From Thinopyrum elongatum (Eukaryota > Streptophyta > Magnoliopsida > Poales > Poaceae), in the NCBI GenBank assembly GCA_011799875.1, contig CM022303.1:424322483-424386482 (forward strand): DNA of 64,000 bases, in the 5' to 3' direction. A program made the translations under genes and the position numbers. Numbering within the stretch: position 1 is the first letter of the stretch; each line of letters begins with the position of its first letter. Positions 1 to 10,332 of the stretch are shown in pieces. Under the pieces are notes generated by a model. It was not told the origin of the DNA and ran no database searches. It worked only from the letters and a program-made list of their open reading frames with translations.

Positions 1-384
1 TTTGACAGCAAATATATATGACATATATATATATATATATTTCACAGGGCTATTTAACAGCAAACATATGACATATCCAGCACATAAGTTTCATCATACG
101 TACATATATAGTTCCATCCATTCATACATAGCAAGTTCCATCAAGTTGCACATACACATTGTTCCATCCATACATATTACAATGCAAAGTTTCATCTAGA
201 TAGCAAGTTCCATCATAGCAAGCTAGAAGAATACTTGAAGAGAATGAAAGAAAAAACAAGCACTCCATCATAGCAAGCTAGCTTCCGTGAAGTGAATGAA
301 ATCTACAAAATGGCAAATAAGAAAGTTAGAAAAAGGTGACTAGAGGAAGAAGACTAGAACAAGAAGAAGACTAAAACAAGAAGA

Positions 385-1120
385 CTTAGGTGAAATGGAT
401 CATATATGAGCTAACTTAGGTGAAATGGATCGTTTATGAGCTAACTAAGGTGAAATGGATCCTTTATGAGCTAACTTAGGTGAAATGGATCGTTTATGAG
501 CTAACTTAGTTGAAATGGATCATTTATGAGCTAACTTAGTTGAAATGGATCGTTTATGAGCTAACTAAGGTGAAATGGATCGTTTATGAGCTAACTAAGG
601 TGAAATGGATCGTTTATGAGCTAACTAAGGTGAAATGGATCGTTTTTTAGCTAACTTAGGTGAAATGGATCATTTATGAGCTAACTTAGTTGAAATGGAT
701 CGTTTATGAGCTAACTTAGGTGAAATGGATCATTTAAGAGCTAATTTAGGTGAAATGGATCGTTTTTTAGCTAACTTAGGTGAAATGGATCGTTTATGAG
801 CTAACTTAGTTGAAATGGATAGTTTATGAGCTAACTTAGTAAAAAGCATCATTTTAGAGCTAACCTAGGTGTGATGGGTCATTTTGGAGCTAACCTAGGT
901 AAGATGGGTCATTTTGGAGCTAACCTAGGTGAAATGGGTCATTTTAAAGCTAACATAGGTAAATGGATCATTTAGGAGCTAATCTAGGTAAAATGGGTCA
1001 TTTTAGAGCTAACTTGGATAAAATGGATCATTTATAAGCTAACTAAGGTAAAATGGGTCATTTTAGAGCTAACTTAGGTAAAATGGATCGTTTATGAGCT
1101 AACTAAGCTAATTATGCAAT
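385..1120. repeat. 30-bp tandem array in CACTA copy A
   Basis: The unit is 30 bp and contains TGAAATGGATCGTTTATGAG followed by CTAACTTAGG. About 15 well-kept units run from 385 to 840 and then degrade into variants with AAAATGGGTCATTTTAGAGC up to about 1120. There are no unrelated spacers between units, so it is a satellite inside the element, downstream of the TNPA-like gene. Copy B carries the same array with about two fewer good units. Confidence 0.9.
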
Positions 1121-1325
1121 TTTTGACATAAGTAAGCTAAGTACAGATCGTTTTAGAGCTAACTTAGGTAAAATGGATGGTTTTGGAGGTCAGTAAGCTT
1201 ATTAAGTCATTTTGGAGGAAAAGAAGCTAACTCTAGGTCATTATGGTAAGCATATTGGAGGAAATAAAGCTAAGTCTAGGTCTTTATGCATTTGTTAAGC
1301 AAAACACTAGAGAAACTTACCGTGA

Positions 1326-3508
1326 TCATGGAGGTGTAGGAGCGGGCTGGCTCGTGCCGGTAGCTGGAGAAGGATCGTGCGATGTTTGTCTGGAGTTATG
1401 CTGCACCAAAGATCATTTCCAATGTCTCGTTAGCATGATGACACTCAAATGTTAAGACTAGCAAGTAATGTCCATTCAAATTAAACTCACCGTGCTCCCA
1501 GAAGCAATCACTGGCATCGGCGGAGCGGTCTGACCGGACTTCTCGCACACAGACTGCACATTTGGTTTTGACAACTCAGTCATACTAGTTAGTAATGAGA
1601 CAAACACTACATGAATGTTTTGGCTAATCTGCAGAAGAAACTTACCACAAGGAGCTCGTACATGGCCCTTGCATGCATGTCATTCCGTGCCCTCTCCTCC
1701 TCCAACATCTTTGTCGTCCTCTCCTCCAACTCCCGCTGCCTCTCCGCCGCCTCCGCCAGAAGTTTCTCCGTTCTATCTCTCTCACTCTGTATAGCAGCCT
1801 GCAACACCACTCACATGACCATTTGTAATCATTGATGGAAGCGCACACAATGTAATGGATAAAGATAGCTGAGTACGTATAACTAACCTTGAAGGCGAGT
1901 TGGACTGGCCGTTCACGAGGCCTTATCTCAGGAGCGGAGCTCGACTAGCGCGCCTTGATCTCCGGGAGAGTGCTAGGACAATGGATAAGTCCATCTCCCA
2001 TGGCTATGGAGCCATGGGACCTCCCGCCACCAGATATCATCAGCAGCTTTGTATCAATGGGACCCTGGCTCGGGTTAAAGTCCTCCCCTTTCCTCCCCTT
2101 CCCCTGATCTCTATATTTCACGAGCTTGTCGTGGGAGGAGATGTTGGTGAAGTTCTTTGGATCATCGAGGTCAGACGCAGAGAATGCCTTGACTTTCTTG
2201 TAAGGGCCAGCGTGGGCCATGGCATACAGGTCGTACACCTCTGGCACCTTATCCGCCTTATTGTAGCGTGCCTGAAAGAGAGAAACAAAGTAAATTAGTA
2301 ATTAAAGGGCTAAAGCTAGCATGATGAATGAATTGCATGAATCATGAAGCAAACCACATACCCAGTTCCGCCCGAACTGATATAAGTTGGAGCTACCTTG
2401 ATGGTGTGGCACACCTTCCATTTGGGCACATTTGTCCTTGGCCTCTTTGTGGAGGGCTAGCCATTCTTTTGAGCACCACTCATTGACCAACACCTCCCAA
2501 TAATCCATCCGATCCGCACACCATCTCGGAGGGGCCTAAGTTAGCAAATAGAAACTTGAGCGCTACGGCTATGAATTACTAAATGAAGGAAGTAAGTACA
2601 AGGCCTTAAGAATTACCTTCATGTACTCCTCCTTACTCAAGAACTTCTCACGGCATGCCGGCTTGGTCTTCTTGATACCACGCGAGGCGTAGTAGTCTCG
2701 AACAGCCTGCACCCGAGCCTCGTGCCGTAAGTTCTGTAGTAGGCGCTTGCAGACGTTATCGATAACATTTGCCGCTTCCTCCTCGTATCCCTCCTCACAC
2801 CTGTAGAATGTCTGCAATCAAATGAGACAATATTGATTAGTACAATTAATAACTAGCTAGTTGAAGATTTTTAATTGTGTAAAGGAGAAATTACCCAGAA
2901 CTTTCTGATCACCACGTCTGCCCTCGTCTTGCACAAGACACCGTCGATAATCTCACCCGGCGGGGCCGAGGCAGCCAAGTAGTGCTCCCAACTCAATCCA
3001 AGCTCTGGAAGCCGACCCTCACCAGGCAACGTGACAAACCCCGGGAAGTTTTGCCGACAAAGAACTCCAAGGACGGAGTTGGGCCTGCGGACACTATGAT
3101 GGTGGTCCCAACCCCTGCAGCATGACAAGGCCAACGCATTAGTTATTTGAAGAAACGTGAATGCAGAAGGTACAAAAAGATTAAATGCACTTACCTCTCC
3201 CCATCAGGGAAAATCAACCACCTCTGCTCGCGGGTCGCCGACACGGACGGGAGCCGTGTACAACCACGCTGGTAGACGGTGCCCCCCTCCTCCTCAATAT
3301 CAGTCGGCTCCCCGCCATCATCAACATGGCCACTCGGCTCCTCAGGCTGATCCGGCCAGGTACCCCATCCAGACGTGTGCTCCTCCGGGGTCTCGTGGGC
3401 TGAAGGCCCGTCGACCCGAGGCTCGTGGGCCGAAGACCCGTGGACCGGAGGCTCGTGGACCGGAGTCCGTGTAGCCTCCTCCTCGGACGAGTCCACCCTA
3501 GCAGTCAC
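1326..3508 (-). CDS. TNPA-like CACTA protein, copy A
   Basis: Plant Ptta/En/Spm (Transposase_24) type protein of a CACTA element, expected to act as the accessory terminus-binding factor. I read seven complete exons plus a first exon in one frame, all joined by GT-AG: 3195-3508 (acidic, 5' end uncertain, no ATG seen), 2895-3114, 2617-2811, 2362-2535, 1888-2271, 1646-1798, 1491-1553 and 1326-1400 with a TGA stop. The core shows WEVLVNEWCSKEWLALHKEA and then GVPHHQGSSNLYQFGRNW. The 1646-1798 exon encodes a charged coiled coil (QSERDRTEKLLAEAAERQRE). Internal exon phases match at every junction and no stop was seen. The start is unsettled because the sequence upstream of 3508 has been replaced by microsatellite DNA. 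Confidence 0.75.
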
Positions 3509-3524
3509 GTGCTCGGGTGAAACA

Positions 3525-4175
3525 GCTGGGGGTGTCGTGTTGGGGTCGGGGTGTCGGGGTGTGGTGTCGGAGTCGGGGTGTCGGGGTCAGGGTGGTCGGG
3601 TGTGGTTTTCGGTGTCGGGTTGGTCGGGGTGTGGTGTCGGGGGTCGGGGTGTCGGGGTCAGGGGTCAGGGGTCGGGGTGTCGGGTTGTGGTGTCGGGTCA
3701 GGGGTCGGGGTGTTTTCCTTCTATCCTTCTTCTTTTTCTTTCTTCTTTCTTCTTCTTTCTTTCTTTCTTCTTTTCTTCTTCTTCTTCTTCTTTCATCTTT
3801 TTCTACTTCTTTTACTTTCTTCGTTTCTCTTCTTTCTTCTTCTTCTACTTCTTCACTTCTTTTTTTCTTTCTTCTTCTTTTCTTCTTCTTTTTTCATCGT
3901 TTTTTCTACTTTCTTTTCTTTTCTTTTCTTCCTTTCTTCTTCTTCTTACTTCTTTTCTTTCTTCTTTCTTCTTCTTTTTTTCATAATTTTTCTACTTCTT
4001 TCTCTTCTTTTCTTTTCTTCTTCTTCTACTTCTTCTACTCTACTCCTTCTACTACTTCTTTTCTAACACTAACACTAACACATATGTAGCACTAAATCTA
4101 ACACTAACACATATGTAGCACTAAATCTAACACTAACACTAACACATATCTAGTACTAAATCTAACACTAACAAT
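3525..4175. repeat. Microsatellite block in copy A
   Basis: Three simple repeats in series: GTCGGGGT-type from about 3525 to 3716, a TTC/TTTC pyrimidine tract from 3717 to about 4060, then CTAACACTAACACATATGTAG units to about 4175. The first two replace the sequence that copy B has at 17010-17720. Long Phe/Ser/Leu frames read through the pyrimidine tract are artefacts of composition. Confidence 0.85.
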
Positions 4176-4224
4176 TAAACAGCAAAAAAATGAAAAAACA
4201 GAAGAAAAAAAAAGAAAATAACTC

Positions 4225-4690
4225 ACCGGAGCAATGGGACGGTCGGGGCAGTGGGGGGTGGGCCGGCGACATGGCGGCGCGCCGGGGCAGTGGGACGGTC
4301 GGGCATGGCCGGGGCGGGTGGGCCGGCGACGTGGTGGCGCGCCGGGGCGCCGGGCGCCGGGGCAGCGGGATGGTGGAGCGACGGGGCGTCGGCGGGTGGG
4401 GTGGGGGGCGGCGGGGTGGTGGGGCGATGGGACAAGCGGGGGCGGGGGCGGTGCGGGGCGGGGGGCGGCGCCGGGCGGCGGGATGTGGCGACGGGGCGTC
4501 GGCGGTTGGGGTGGGGGCGGCGGGGGGTGGGGGGCGACGGGCAAAGCGGGGGCAGAGGCGGGGGCGGGGGGGGCGGCGCCGGGCGGCGGGGGCGGCGGTG
4601 GGTGGATCTGGGGGGCGGCCGTCGGGGGGGAGGAGAGAGGGAGAGAAGAGAGAGTAACGGGCGGGGGGTGGGGGCTCGACCGGCCGTTAG
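4225..4690. other. G-rich region upstream of TNPA-like gene
   Basis: Very G-rich plus strand (runs of GGGGCGG and GGCGGGG) matching 17900-18600 of copy B only in part. It lies on the 5' side of the minus-strand TNPA-like gene and is probably promoter and leader sequence of the element. The Gly/Arg and Pro-rich frames here follow from composition and are not called as genes. Confidence 0.5.
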
Positions 4691-4699
4691 GTTAGTTAG

Positions 4700-4907
4700 C
4701 CTTTGCCGTCCGCCGAGGCTTTGCCGTCCGCTTTTTTTATCTTTGTCGTCTGCTAGCAGACGGCAAAGAGGGGGGCGTTAAGTTTTTCTAATCGGCTCGT
4801 TACTGGGGGGCACCTCTCTCTTTGCCGTCAGCCAGCTGACGGCAAAGAAGTGACAGATGGCAAAGACCGTTTTTGCCGTCTGCCAGTTGTTTGCCGTCTG
4901 CTTTTGG
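4700..4907. repeat. CACTA subterminal repeats, copy A right side
   Basis: Repeats of TTTGCCGTCTGC and TTTGCCGTCAGC in both orientations (CTGACGGCAAAG, CAGACGGCAAAG), as at the right end of copy B. Such short subterminal motifs are the usual binding sites of TNPA-type proteins. The array breaks off at 4907 before the terminus. Confidence 0.85.
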
Positions 4908-5225
4908 GTTTGCGAGGCAGGTGCCACCAAAGTTGTGCATTGTGTATTTAAAGTTTTAAACATCACACCCAATATTCCAACATATATTTGGCCACTTCCA
5001 GGTGGATGTTGACTTCTGGCCCCTCTCATCGATCTTCAACGATGCGCCCAACCGTGGGCCTGCGCGGTCAAAGTTGTGCATTGGAATTTTGAACATCACA
5101 GACCACCCTTTTCACGCATATATATTTGGGCCACATGTTGGTGTGGTTGTCTTCTGACCCTCTCTAACATTTTTTTTGCTGCAAAGACTCAGATGACGCT
5201 CAATGAACACGGATATAATGTCTTA
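4908..5225. repeat. Two related ~100-bp segments
   Basis: The segments at about 4926-5030 and 5068-5165 are diverged direct repeats sharing CAAAGTTGTGCATTG, AACATCACA, CATATATTTGG and CTTCTG.CCCTCTC. Nothing coding is visible. The start marks the break of CACTA copy A. Confidence 0.55.
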
Positions 5226-5432
5226 TCTGTGTGCGATGCAAGTGCGCTGTGAATCACGACGACTGCGCAAGCGCGAGCAAAGGTGGAGGTACTGGCTCAA
5301 CCGTGTGCGACGCAAGTGCGCTGTAAAATCACCACGACTGCGCAAGCGCGAGCAAAGGGTGGAGGTACTGGCTTAACTGTGTGTGATGCAAGTGCGCTGT
5401 AAAATCACCACCTGCGCAAGCTAAAGGCGGGT
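5226..5432. repeat. ~75-bp tandem repeat
   Basis: Two full copies and a shortened third copy of a unit with GTGTGCGA.GCAAGTGCGCTG, CACGACTGCGCAAGCGCGAG and GGTGGAGGTACTGGCT, starting near 5228, 5303 and 5378. No gene is visible in it. Confidence 0.75.
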
Positions 5433-5937
5433 AGTTTATTTAGAAATTAGGACGAACCGTGTGCGATAGACCAGCTAGCTAGAAATATAAAAACAAACTA
5501 CCTGCCTTGAGCGTTGCAAAAATCGGCGGTTCCACCACTTTTCCTTATTATCATACACGCATATTCTTATTGGACCGTGCGCGATCTTGGGCACTCCCGC
5601 CCCGTATCAATTCCTTTACCCAAATTTTAGTAGCAGCCGTACTTCAACCGTCGCCCACACTCCTCCAGCACCGACCTTATAGTAAAATTGCAGTAGCCGA
5701 GGCATTTGAACCGTCGCCCTCCCTCGTCCACCACCATCTCCACCCACCATTACTAAAAATTTCAGTAGCCACGGCGTATCCTCAAACACCACCCCCCTCC
5801 ACAGTCCCCCCACCCGGCCCCCTCCCCCCTCGAACCCTAGCTCACGGCCGCCGCCGCCGCCAACCCCTGCCGGTCTGCCCGTTCCTCCTAGCTTAGATAA
5901 TAAAGTTCAGGTTACCCAGTTTGAATTGCAATATTTG
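5433..5937 (+). other. Upstream region of the B3-like gene
   Basis: GC-rich toward its right end, with CGAACCCTAGC followed by a run of GCC at 5832-5860, a composition common in grass 5' UTRs. An open frame at 5507-5896 is proline-rich and has no family signature. I read the stretch as promoter and leader, possibly with an upstream intron. No clear TATA box could be assigned. Confidence 0.35.
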
Positions 5938-6780
5938 ATGGCTGTTAAGCCTGCTGTCGGTAACATTGCCTTCCATTTTATATCTGCTTTAACAGCATGC
6001 TGAAACCAACACATTCAAGCTATCATTTGGAGATGATGTTGTTTACCTTTGCTATATTTGTTTGATGTTAAGGTTGTTGTACTTATCATGCCTTTCCACT
6101 ACTTATGCAGGACAACAACGGGAGTGGCCACCATTTTTCGCCGAGGTTAGTTTCATCCCTCAACTTGTACTCCCCCCGTCGTTCCATAATGTAGTGCATA
6201 TAGATCCAGGCCTGGACACTTGTTAGCTTCTAATATTGACTTGTTGCTTGTAGGTACATATGCCCTTGGCAAGGATCCACGCATCGACCCTTTTTGCGTA
6301 TGGGGCAATGAGATATTCATGAACAAGCATCAAGTGAGGAAACTAATAAGGATTATTAGCAAAAAGGTACGAATGGTGGCAAGCAAATTATTTGTTTATG
6401 CTCTATCCAACACAACAGTGAGCTGTAGGATGGTAACTACAAACTCTGCAGCCTTCTCTTTTTACGGCCCATAATGAGTTGTTAGACAACAATGTCTGAA
6501 TCTTTTTCGTTCGTAGTGGTTCCCGAAGCAGTTCACTCAAGATTACCTTGCAAAGTACATGATTGGTGGACATGCAATGAAGGTTAAAGTATTTCATCCA
6601 GACTACAATGAGCATCGAGAAGTCGTAATGAAGATAGTGAAGGATGGACGGGCAGCCATCACAAGGGGTTGGCCTAGAGTCATGCGCGCATTACGCATGG
6701 AGGAGGGCACAATATGGGCATTCTGCTTCACCTTCTCCAGCAACCAGAATGTCTTTCACCTCTCTCTTTACAGTCTTTAG
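5938..6780 (+). CDS. Small B3-domain-like protein (candidate host gene)
   Basis: A four-exon model gives one uninterrupted frame of about 145 residues: 5938-5959 (ATG, MAVKPAV), 6111-6149, 6254-6366 and 6517-6780 (TAG stop). Phases agree at all three junctions. The donor at 6150 is weak; the stronger GT at 6146 would break the frame. The C-terminal half has a hydrophobic and basic pattern resembling a plant B3 DNA-binding domain, with KVKVFHPDYNEHREVVMK, then ITRGWPRVMRALRMEEG and WAFCF. If B3, it would be a nuclear DNA-binding protein. It lies between transposons with no partner genes. Base composition is ordinary and no disabling mutation is seen. It could be a gene fragment captured by a transposon; family assignment is by eye. 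Confidence 0.5.
6168..6213. mobile_element. MITE fragment in intron 2 of the B3-like gene
   Basis: TACTCCCCCCGTCGTTCC followed by ATAATGTAGTGCATATAG resembles the end of a Stowaway-type MITE (CTCCCTCCGTTCC). No second terminus is present, so it is a remnant. Confidence 0.4.
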
Positions 6781-6990
6781 TACAACTGTGGTTCATCATT
6801 CTTTACTAGGTGCTTCTGTAGTCCTTCAGTATATGTACCTGTGCATCGAATTATGCATTCGTGGTTGAACCTATATTTGTAATAAACATGGTTGGATATG
6901 AAATAAGTGATTACCTACTTTCAAATTCAAAACATGTGATTTTTAAATTAGGGATTAATTATGGATTAGTTAGGGATTAATTAGGGATTA
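6781..6990. other. AT-rich spacer
   Basis: 3' flank of the B3-like gene. It ends in short TTAGGGATTAA iterations at 6950-6990. No gene or transposon end is seen in it. Confidence 0.4.
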
Positions 6991-7655
6991 CACTACACAT
7001 GGTTTGCGAAAGCAAAATGTCTGTGATAGACATGGAGATCAGACACATTTCTAGGATCCACTACGTGTGTGATCAATCTCCACTACACACACGATCAGCC
7101 AAGAAAAAACATGTGCAATTAACAACAGCATCGCACATAGTTCTTTCTTATTAAATGTTTGTGATAGTGACCTTATCACACACGCTTCGAAATTATGGAC
7201 TGTTTGTGATGTTGTGCGCATCGCAAATGTTTGGTCATAGAAGAACGCGTGCGATAGGTCGATCATCCGATGCGGGTACGATGGATGAATCGTGTGGGAT
7301 GTATTCAAGCTTCGCATATAGTTTTATAGCGACAACTGTGTGTGCTCTTACATCGAATCGCACACAGTCGAGGAAAAGTAAATGTGTGTGAGTGTCTACT
7401 TCTACAATCATGAACTATTTGTGATGGGTCGCGCATCGTAAACGTAGCACCACAGAATACCGACTGCGATGGCAATGAGAGCACAAACGAGTAGGGAGTA
7501 CTGTATATACATCGAGGCTCCCTATCCCCGACGGTTTCTGGGTCATGTGGGAAGGACCCCCCTATCGCCCACACTCACTTGGCGACGGCTCCGAACGCCA
7601 TCGCGGAAAGGGGTTAAAAACCGTTTGTATAGCACCTCGCTGTACCAGTGTAGTA
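6991..7655. mobile_element. Possible small CACTA-like derivative
   Basis: Begins CACTACACATGG. Near the right end, CCAGTGTAGTA gives the reverse complement TACTACACTGG, a near match. The interior has repeated short motifs (TCGCACAC, GTGTGCGAT, GCGCATCGCAAA) in both orientations, as in CACTA subterminal regions. No 3-bp target duplication matches, and an alternative right end at 7650 (CACTGGTA in reverse) is also possible. No coding capacity is seen. Confidence 0.35.
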
Positions 7656-8036
7656 GGCTCAAGGTTACCATGGTCCGTATATGGCCCATGATTGTTGTGG
7701 CCACTAGCAAACCAAGGAAAAAGAAGACTAGGAAATAAATAAGCCAGAAACTAGCGCTAGGCTATTAAGGCGATTGCACAGATTACATCCACTGGGCATC
7801 AAAGTTCGCCACCCGTGCAAATATAGGGAACACCCTACACTATACAAAAATGGCTTGCTGTTTTCTTGAGCCGGTGGCTGCACGTTAAGAAGAAATTTTG
7901 TATCGCAACAAAACAAATTACAACCATAAAACTAAAGGAAGGTTGGCATAAAAGTTAACAGTCCGGCAGATAAATGCACCACCAGAAGTTCAGAAGCTCA
8001 GTTCATTTGACCTGACTGTTACGTTTTCATGTTGTA
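7656..8036 (-). other. 3' flank of the Transposase_24-like gene
   Basis: Non-coding sequence downstream of the TGA at 8037-8039 of the minus-strand gene, probably its 3' UTR and flank. No repeat structure stands out. Confidence 0.35.
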
Positions 8037-10332
8037 CTATCCGATGGAGCACCATAACCTTCGCCTTCATTTCTCCTAGGCTCCTGAACAACATAGCAAA
8101 TGTCTGATAGTCTGGTTTCAAAACCATGCATATCTTGACGACATCGAACAATGGCCATCCTTGTTTCACAAAGGGTCTCTGTTAGGGAATGGACTTGTGT
8201 CTAGAGCGTAGATATAACATTGTTTTGAGCTTGCATATCTTGATCATGAGGCAGTTCGGATGAGATTGCCTTAACAACCAACCCAGTATTACGCTGGAAC
8301 GTGCTTTTGGCACTGTTAGTGGACAGGTATTGACCCACTGCAGCAAGAGGTGACATTGCGGTTATAGTTGCCTCGTCACCTTCAGAAGGTGACTGTTCCA
8401 CCATTTGTTCCATAGCTTTCTGAAAAGTTGAGTTTTTACATTAGTAGTACCAGAACAGAAGATATTAAGGAGGCAGCAAAACCAAACAAAATAGCTTTGG
8501 TCTATATATAGAACTTATTCTGGTGAACCCGTGTAAAATATTAGTTGTATTTTACTGCAAAGTACATAATAAAACCAGGTTCCAAACATATGACCATGTA
8601 CCATGGGTAATGTATTGTCTATTTCTTCACATTGTATTGACAGCTAAGGATAAAGAGACAAAGTTTATAATACGGTAAGCATAGTATGACATCATTCATA
8701 TCACAAAACAACTAAGAACAGACAAACAGGCAATTGTAACGTTGTGTGGGCAAGTCCAGCATGGAACTAGATTACAGATCAAGATCAAAGGAACATCACT
8801 CCTCTCTTTTAAACCTTGTAAGGTGCAATGATACGCTAAGACAATTGTGTATAAAATTGAAAAGAGTAATAGACATTGGCTGCAAACCGTGCAGTTCAAT
8901 GCACAAGTCAGAGTAAGTAGTAGTTAAAAGGCATGAGGATTAAGGACTTACAATAGCGGCTTTGACTGGTGTAGTCATGCCCTTCAACTTGCTGGTGTGA
9001 CAGTCCTTGAAGATTTCCACAGCATTTGGTTCAGGTACTTTTTGGTCCTTGCGGGCTTTCCTCTGCATTTGGAACAACTCAATATAGATCTGATAATATG
9101 GCACAACGAAAAGAGTGAAACAGCAGCTAATTACAAGAGCCTCGCAGTGTGCAATATAGCTACGAGATCCTGTCGTCTGTTGGAATTTCACTTTCGTACG
9201 GTTGGCCTTGTTCTTGGAATAGTTAACCTACAAGAAGATAGATTTGTGAGGCACATGCGTAAATAGGAGTTCAACATGTGATTTGATCACATATATATAT
9301 AACGTACTTGATACTTTGGATCAGACCAGTGTTTAACGAGGCCTCTCCAGTCTTCATCCGATATATTTTCCACTGGAGATGTTTGGGCAAGTTCACTGTT
9401 AGCCTTGCCTTCAAAGTGAGTTTTCCACAAGTTATACCGATACTGTCGCAGAGCAAACTTGAAAATATGGGGGCAAGCTTGTCTGGTTGCATCATCTTGG
9501 CTATCCAACTTGAACCTCATCTGTTGAAAATTATGGGAGTCTCATTATCAGCAACCTAGAAAGTATGGGACAGAGCAAGACGATATTACTAGTTTCCATA
9601 CATAACCATACTTACAGATAAATGGTCGAGGAAGGTGTTCAACTGGGTTTTGTATTTGTCATTCCTGTACTGAATCCATGTTGGGAGGATACGTGCATGA
9701 CACCTAACGGCAACCGCTGCCTCTGATACTAACTTGGCTGACTCTGTAGCATCACGTGGCCTTTTTAAACCTGCCTCAAAACAGATCTCCATTCTTCCTC
9801 CTCTAGGTTTAGTTAACCTATCGAGCATTATCCCTGATGTCTATTTCCTCTTGCGCCTAGGTGCTAGTCCAACAACGAACATAGGAAGTGTTAGTGTACA
9901 TCAAACTGTGAGACTACATATAAAGAAGCATGCAACTGTAACTTGCCTCCAGCAACTACCTTCTTGCTGTTGAAGCTCACAAGTTTCATTTGATCTTGCC
10001 AACTCGTCTTGTGTCAAGAGTGCTTCAGAAGTAGTGTCAGGTGGCAAGGGAGCTTGGGAACGTGCTGCTAGCTGAGTTGACAAACGAGTAACTCGTGCAG
10101 CTGGTGGTACTGTGGAAGGTGTTGCAACAACTAGGGTTGTCACTGCTTGTTTGGTGGCAGCTATTAGTTTCTATTTGGATTGTTTTGCAGCTCGTGTAGC
10201 ACAGGATACCGTGTTTGTACAATTTTCCGGTGGACTTTGACCCTCTATTGCACCATCAGTACCAGCAGAATCTACATAATTCTTCCGCTTCCGTTTCCGT
10301 GTGTCCTGAGTACTAACACCATCCCCTGCCAT
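8037..10332 (-). pseudogene. Ptta/En/Spm (Transposase_24)-like gene, decayed
   Basis: Exons read by GT-AG with matching phases: 9960-10332 (ATG at 10332, basic KRKRK motif), 9616-9863, 9308-9520, 9135-9227, 8952-9089 and 8037-8419 with a TGA stop. Diagnostic pieces are HWSDPKYQ at the end of 9308-9520, then SKNKANRTKVKF and TTGSRSYIAH in 9135-9227, the classic Transposase_24 block. Three in-frame TAG codons interrupt it (near 8202, 9844 and 10165). It is therefore a pseudogene of a CACTA accessory protein, or of a host gene derived from one. No TNP2 partner lies beside it. Upstream, exon-like modules continue to about 19.9 kb, so the true 5' end may be farther out. Confidence 0.7.

Larger units (their letters stand above)
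1..4907 (-). mobile_element. CACTA element copy A (partial)
   Basis: This segment is collinear with 13529-18828 of the complete CACTA element copy B, and differs at only a percent or so where I compared coding parts by eye. The first ~610 bp of the element would lie left of the window. On the right, homology stops inside the TTTGCCGTC-type subterminal repeats at about 4907, so the last ~90 bp with the TAGTG terminus are missing. Its only gene is TNPA-like, on the minus strand; no TNP2-type transposase is present. Apart from that gene it holds a 30-bp satellite, microsatellites and G-rich DNA. Copies A and B lie in the same orientation about 13.5 kb apart. Confidence 0.85.

Noticed and set aside
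385..1120. Regular 30-bp repeats resembling a CRISPR array
   Set aside because: Units are head to tail with no unique spacers, and the sequence lies inside a plant CACTA element.
3375..4089. Long Phe/Ser/Leu-rich open frames on the plus strand
   Set aside because: They read through a TTC/TTTC microsatellite in all three frames; purely compositional.
4104..4781. Gly/Arg-rich and Pro-rich frames on both strands
   Set aside because: They arise from the G-rich leader of the CACTA element and have no domain or codon signal.
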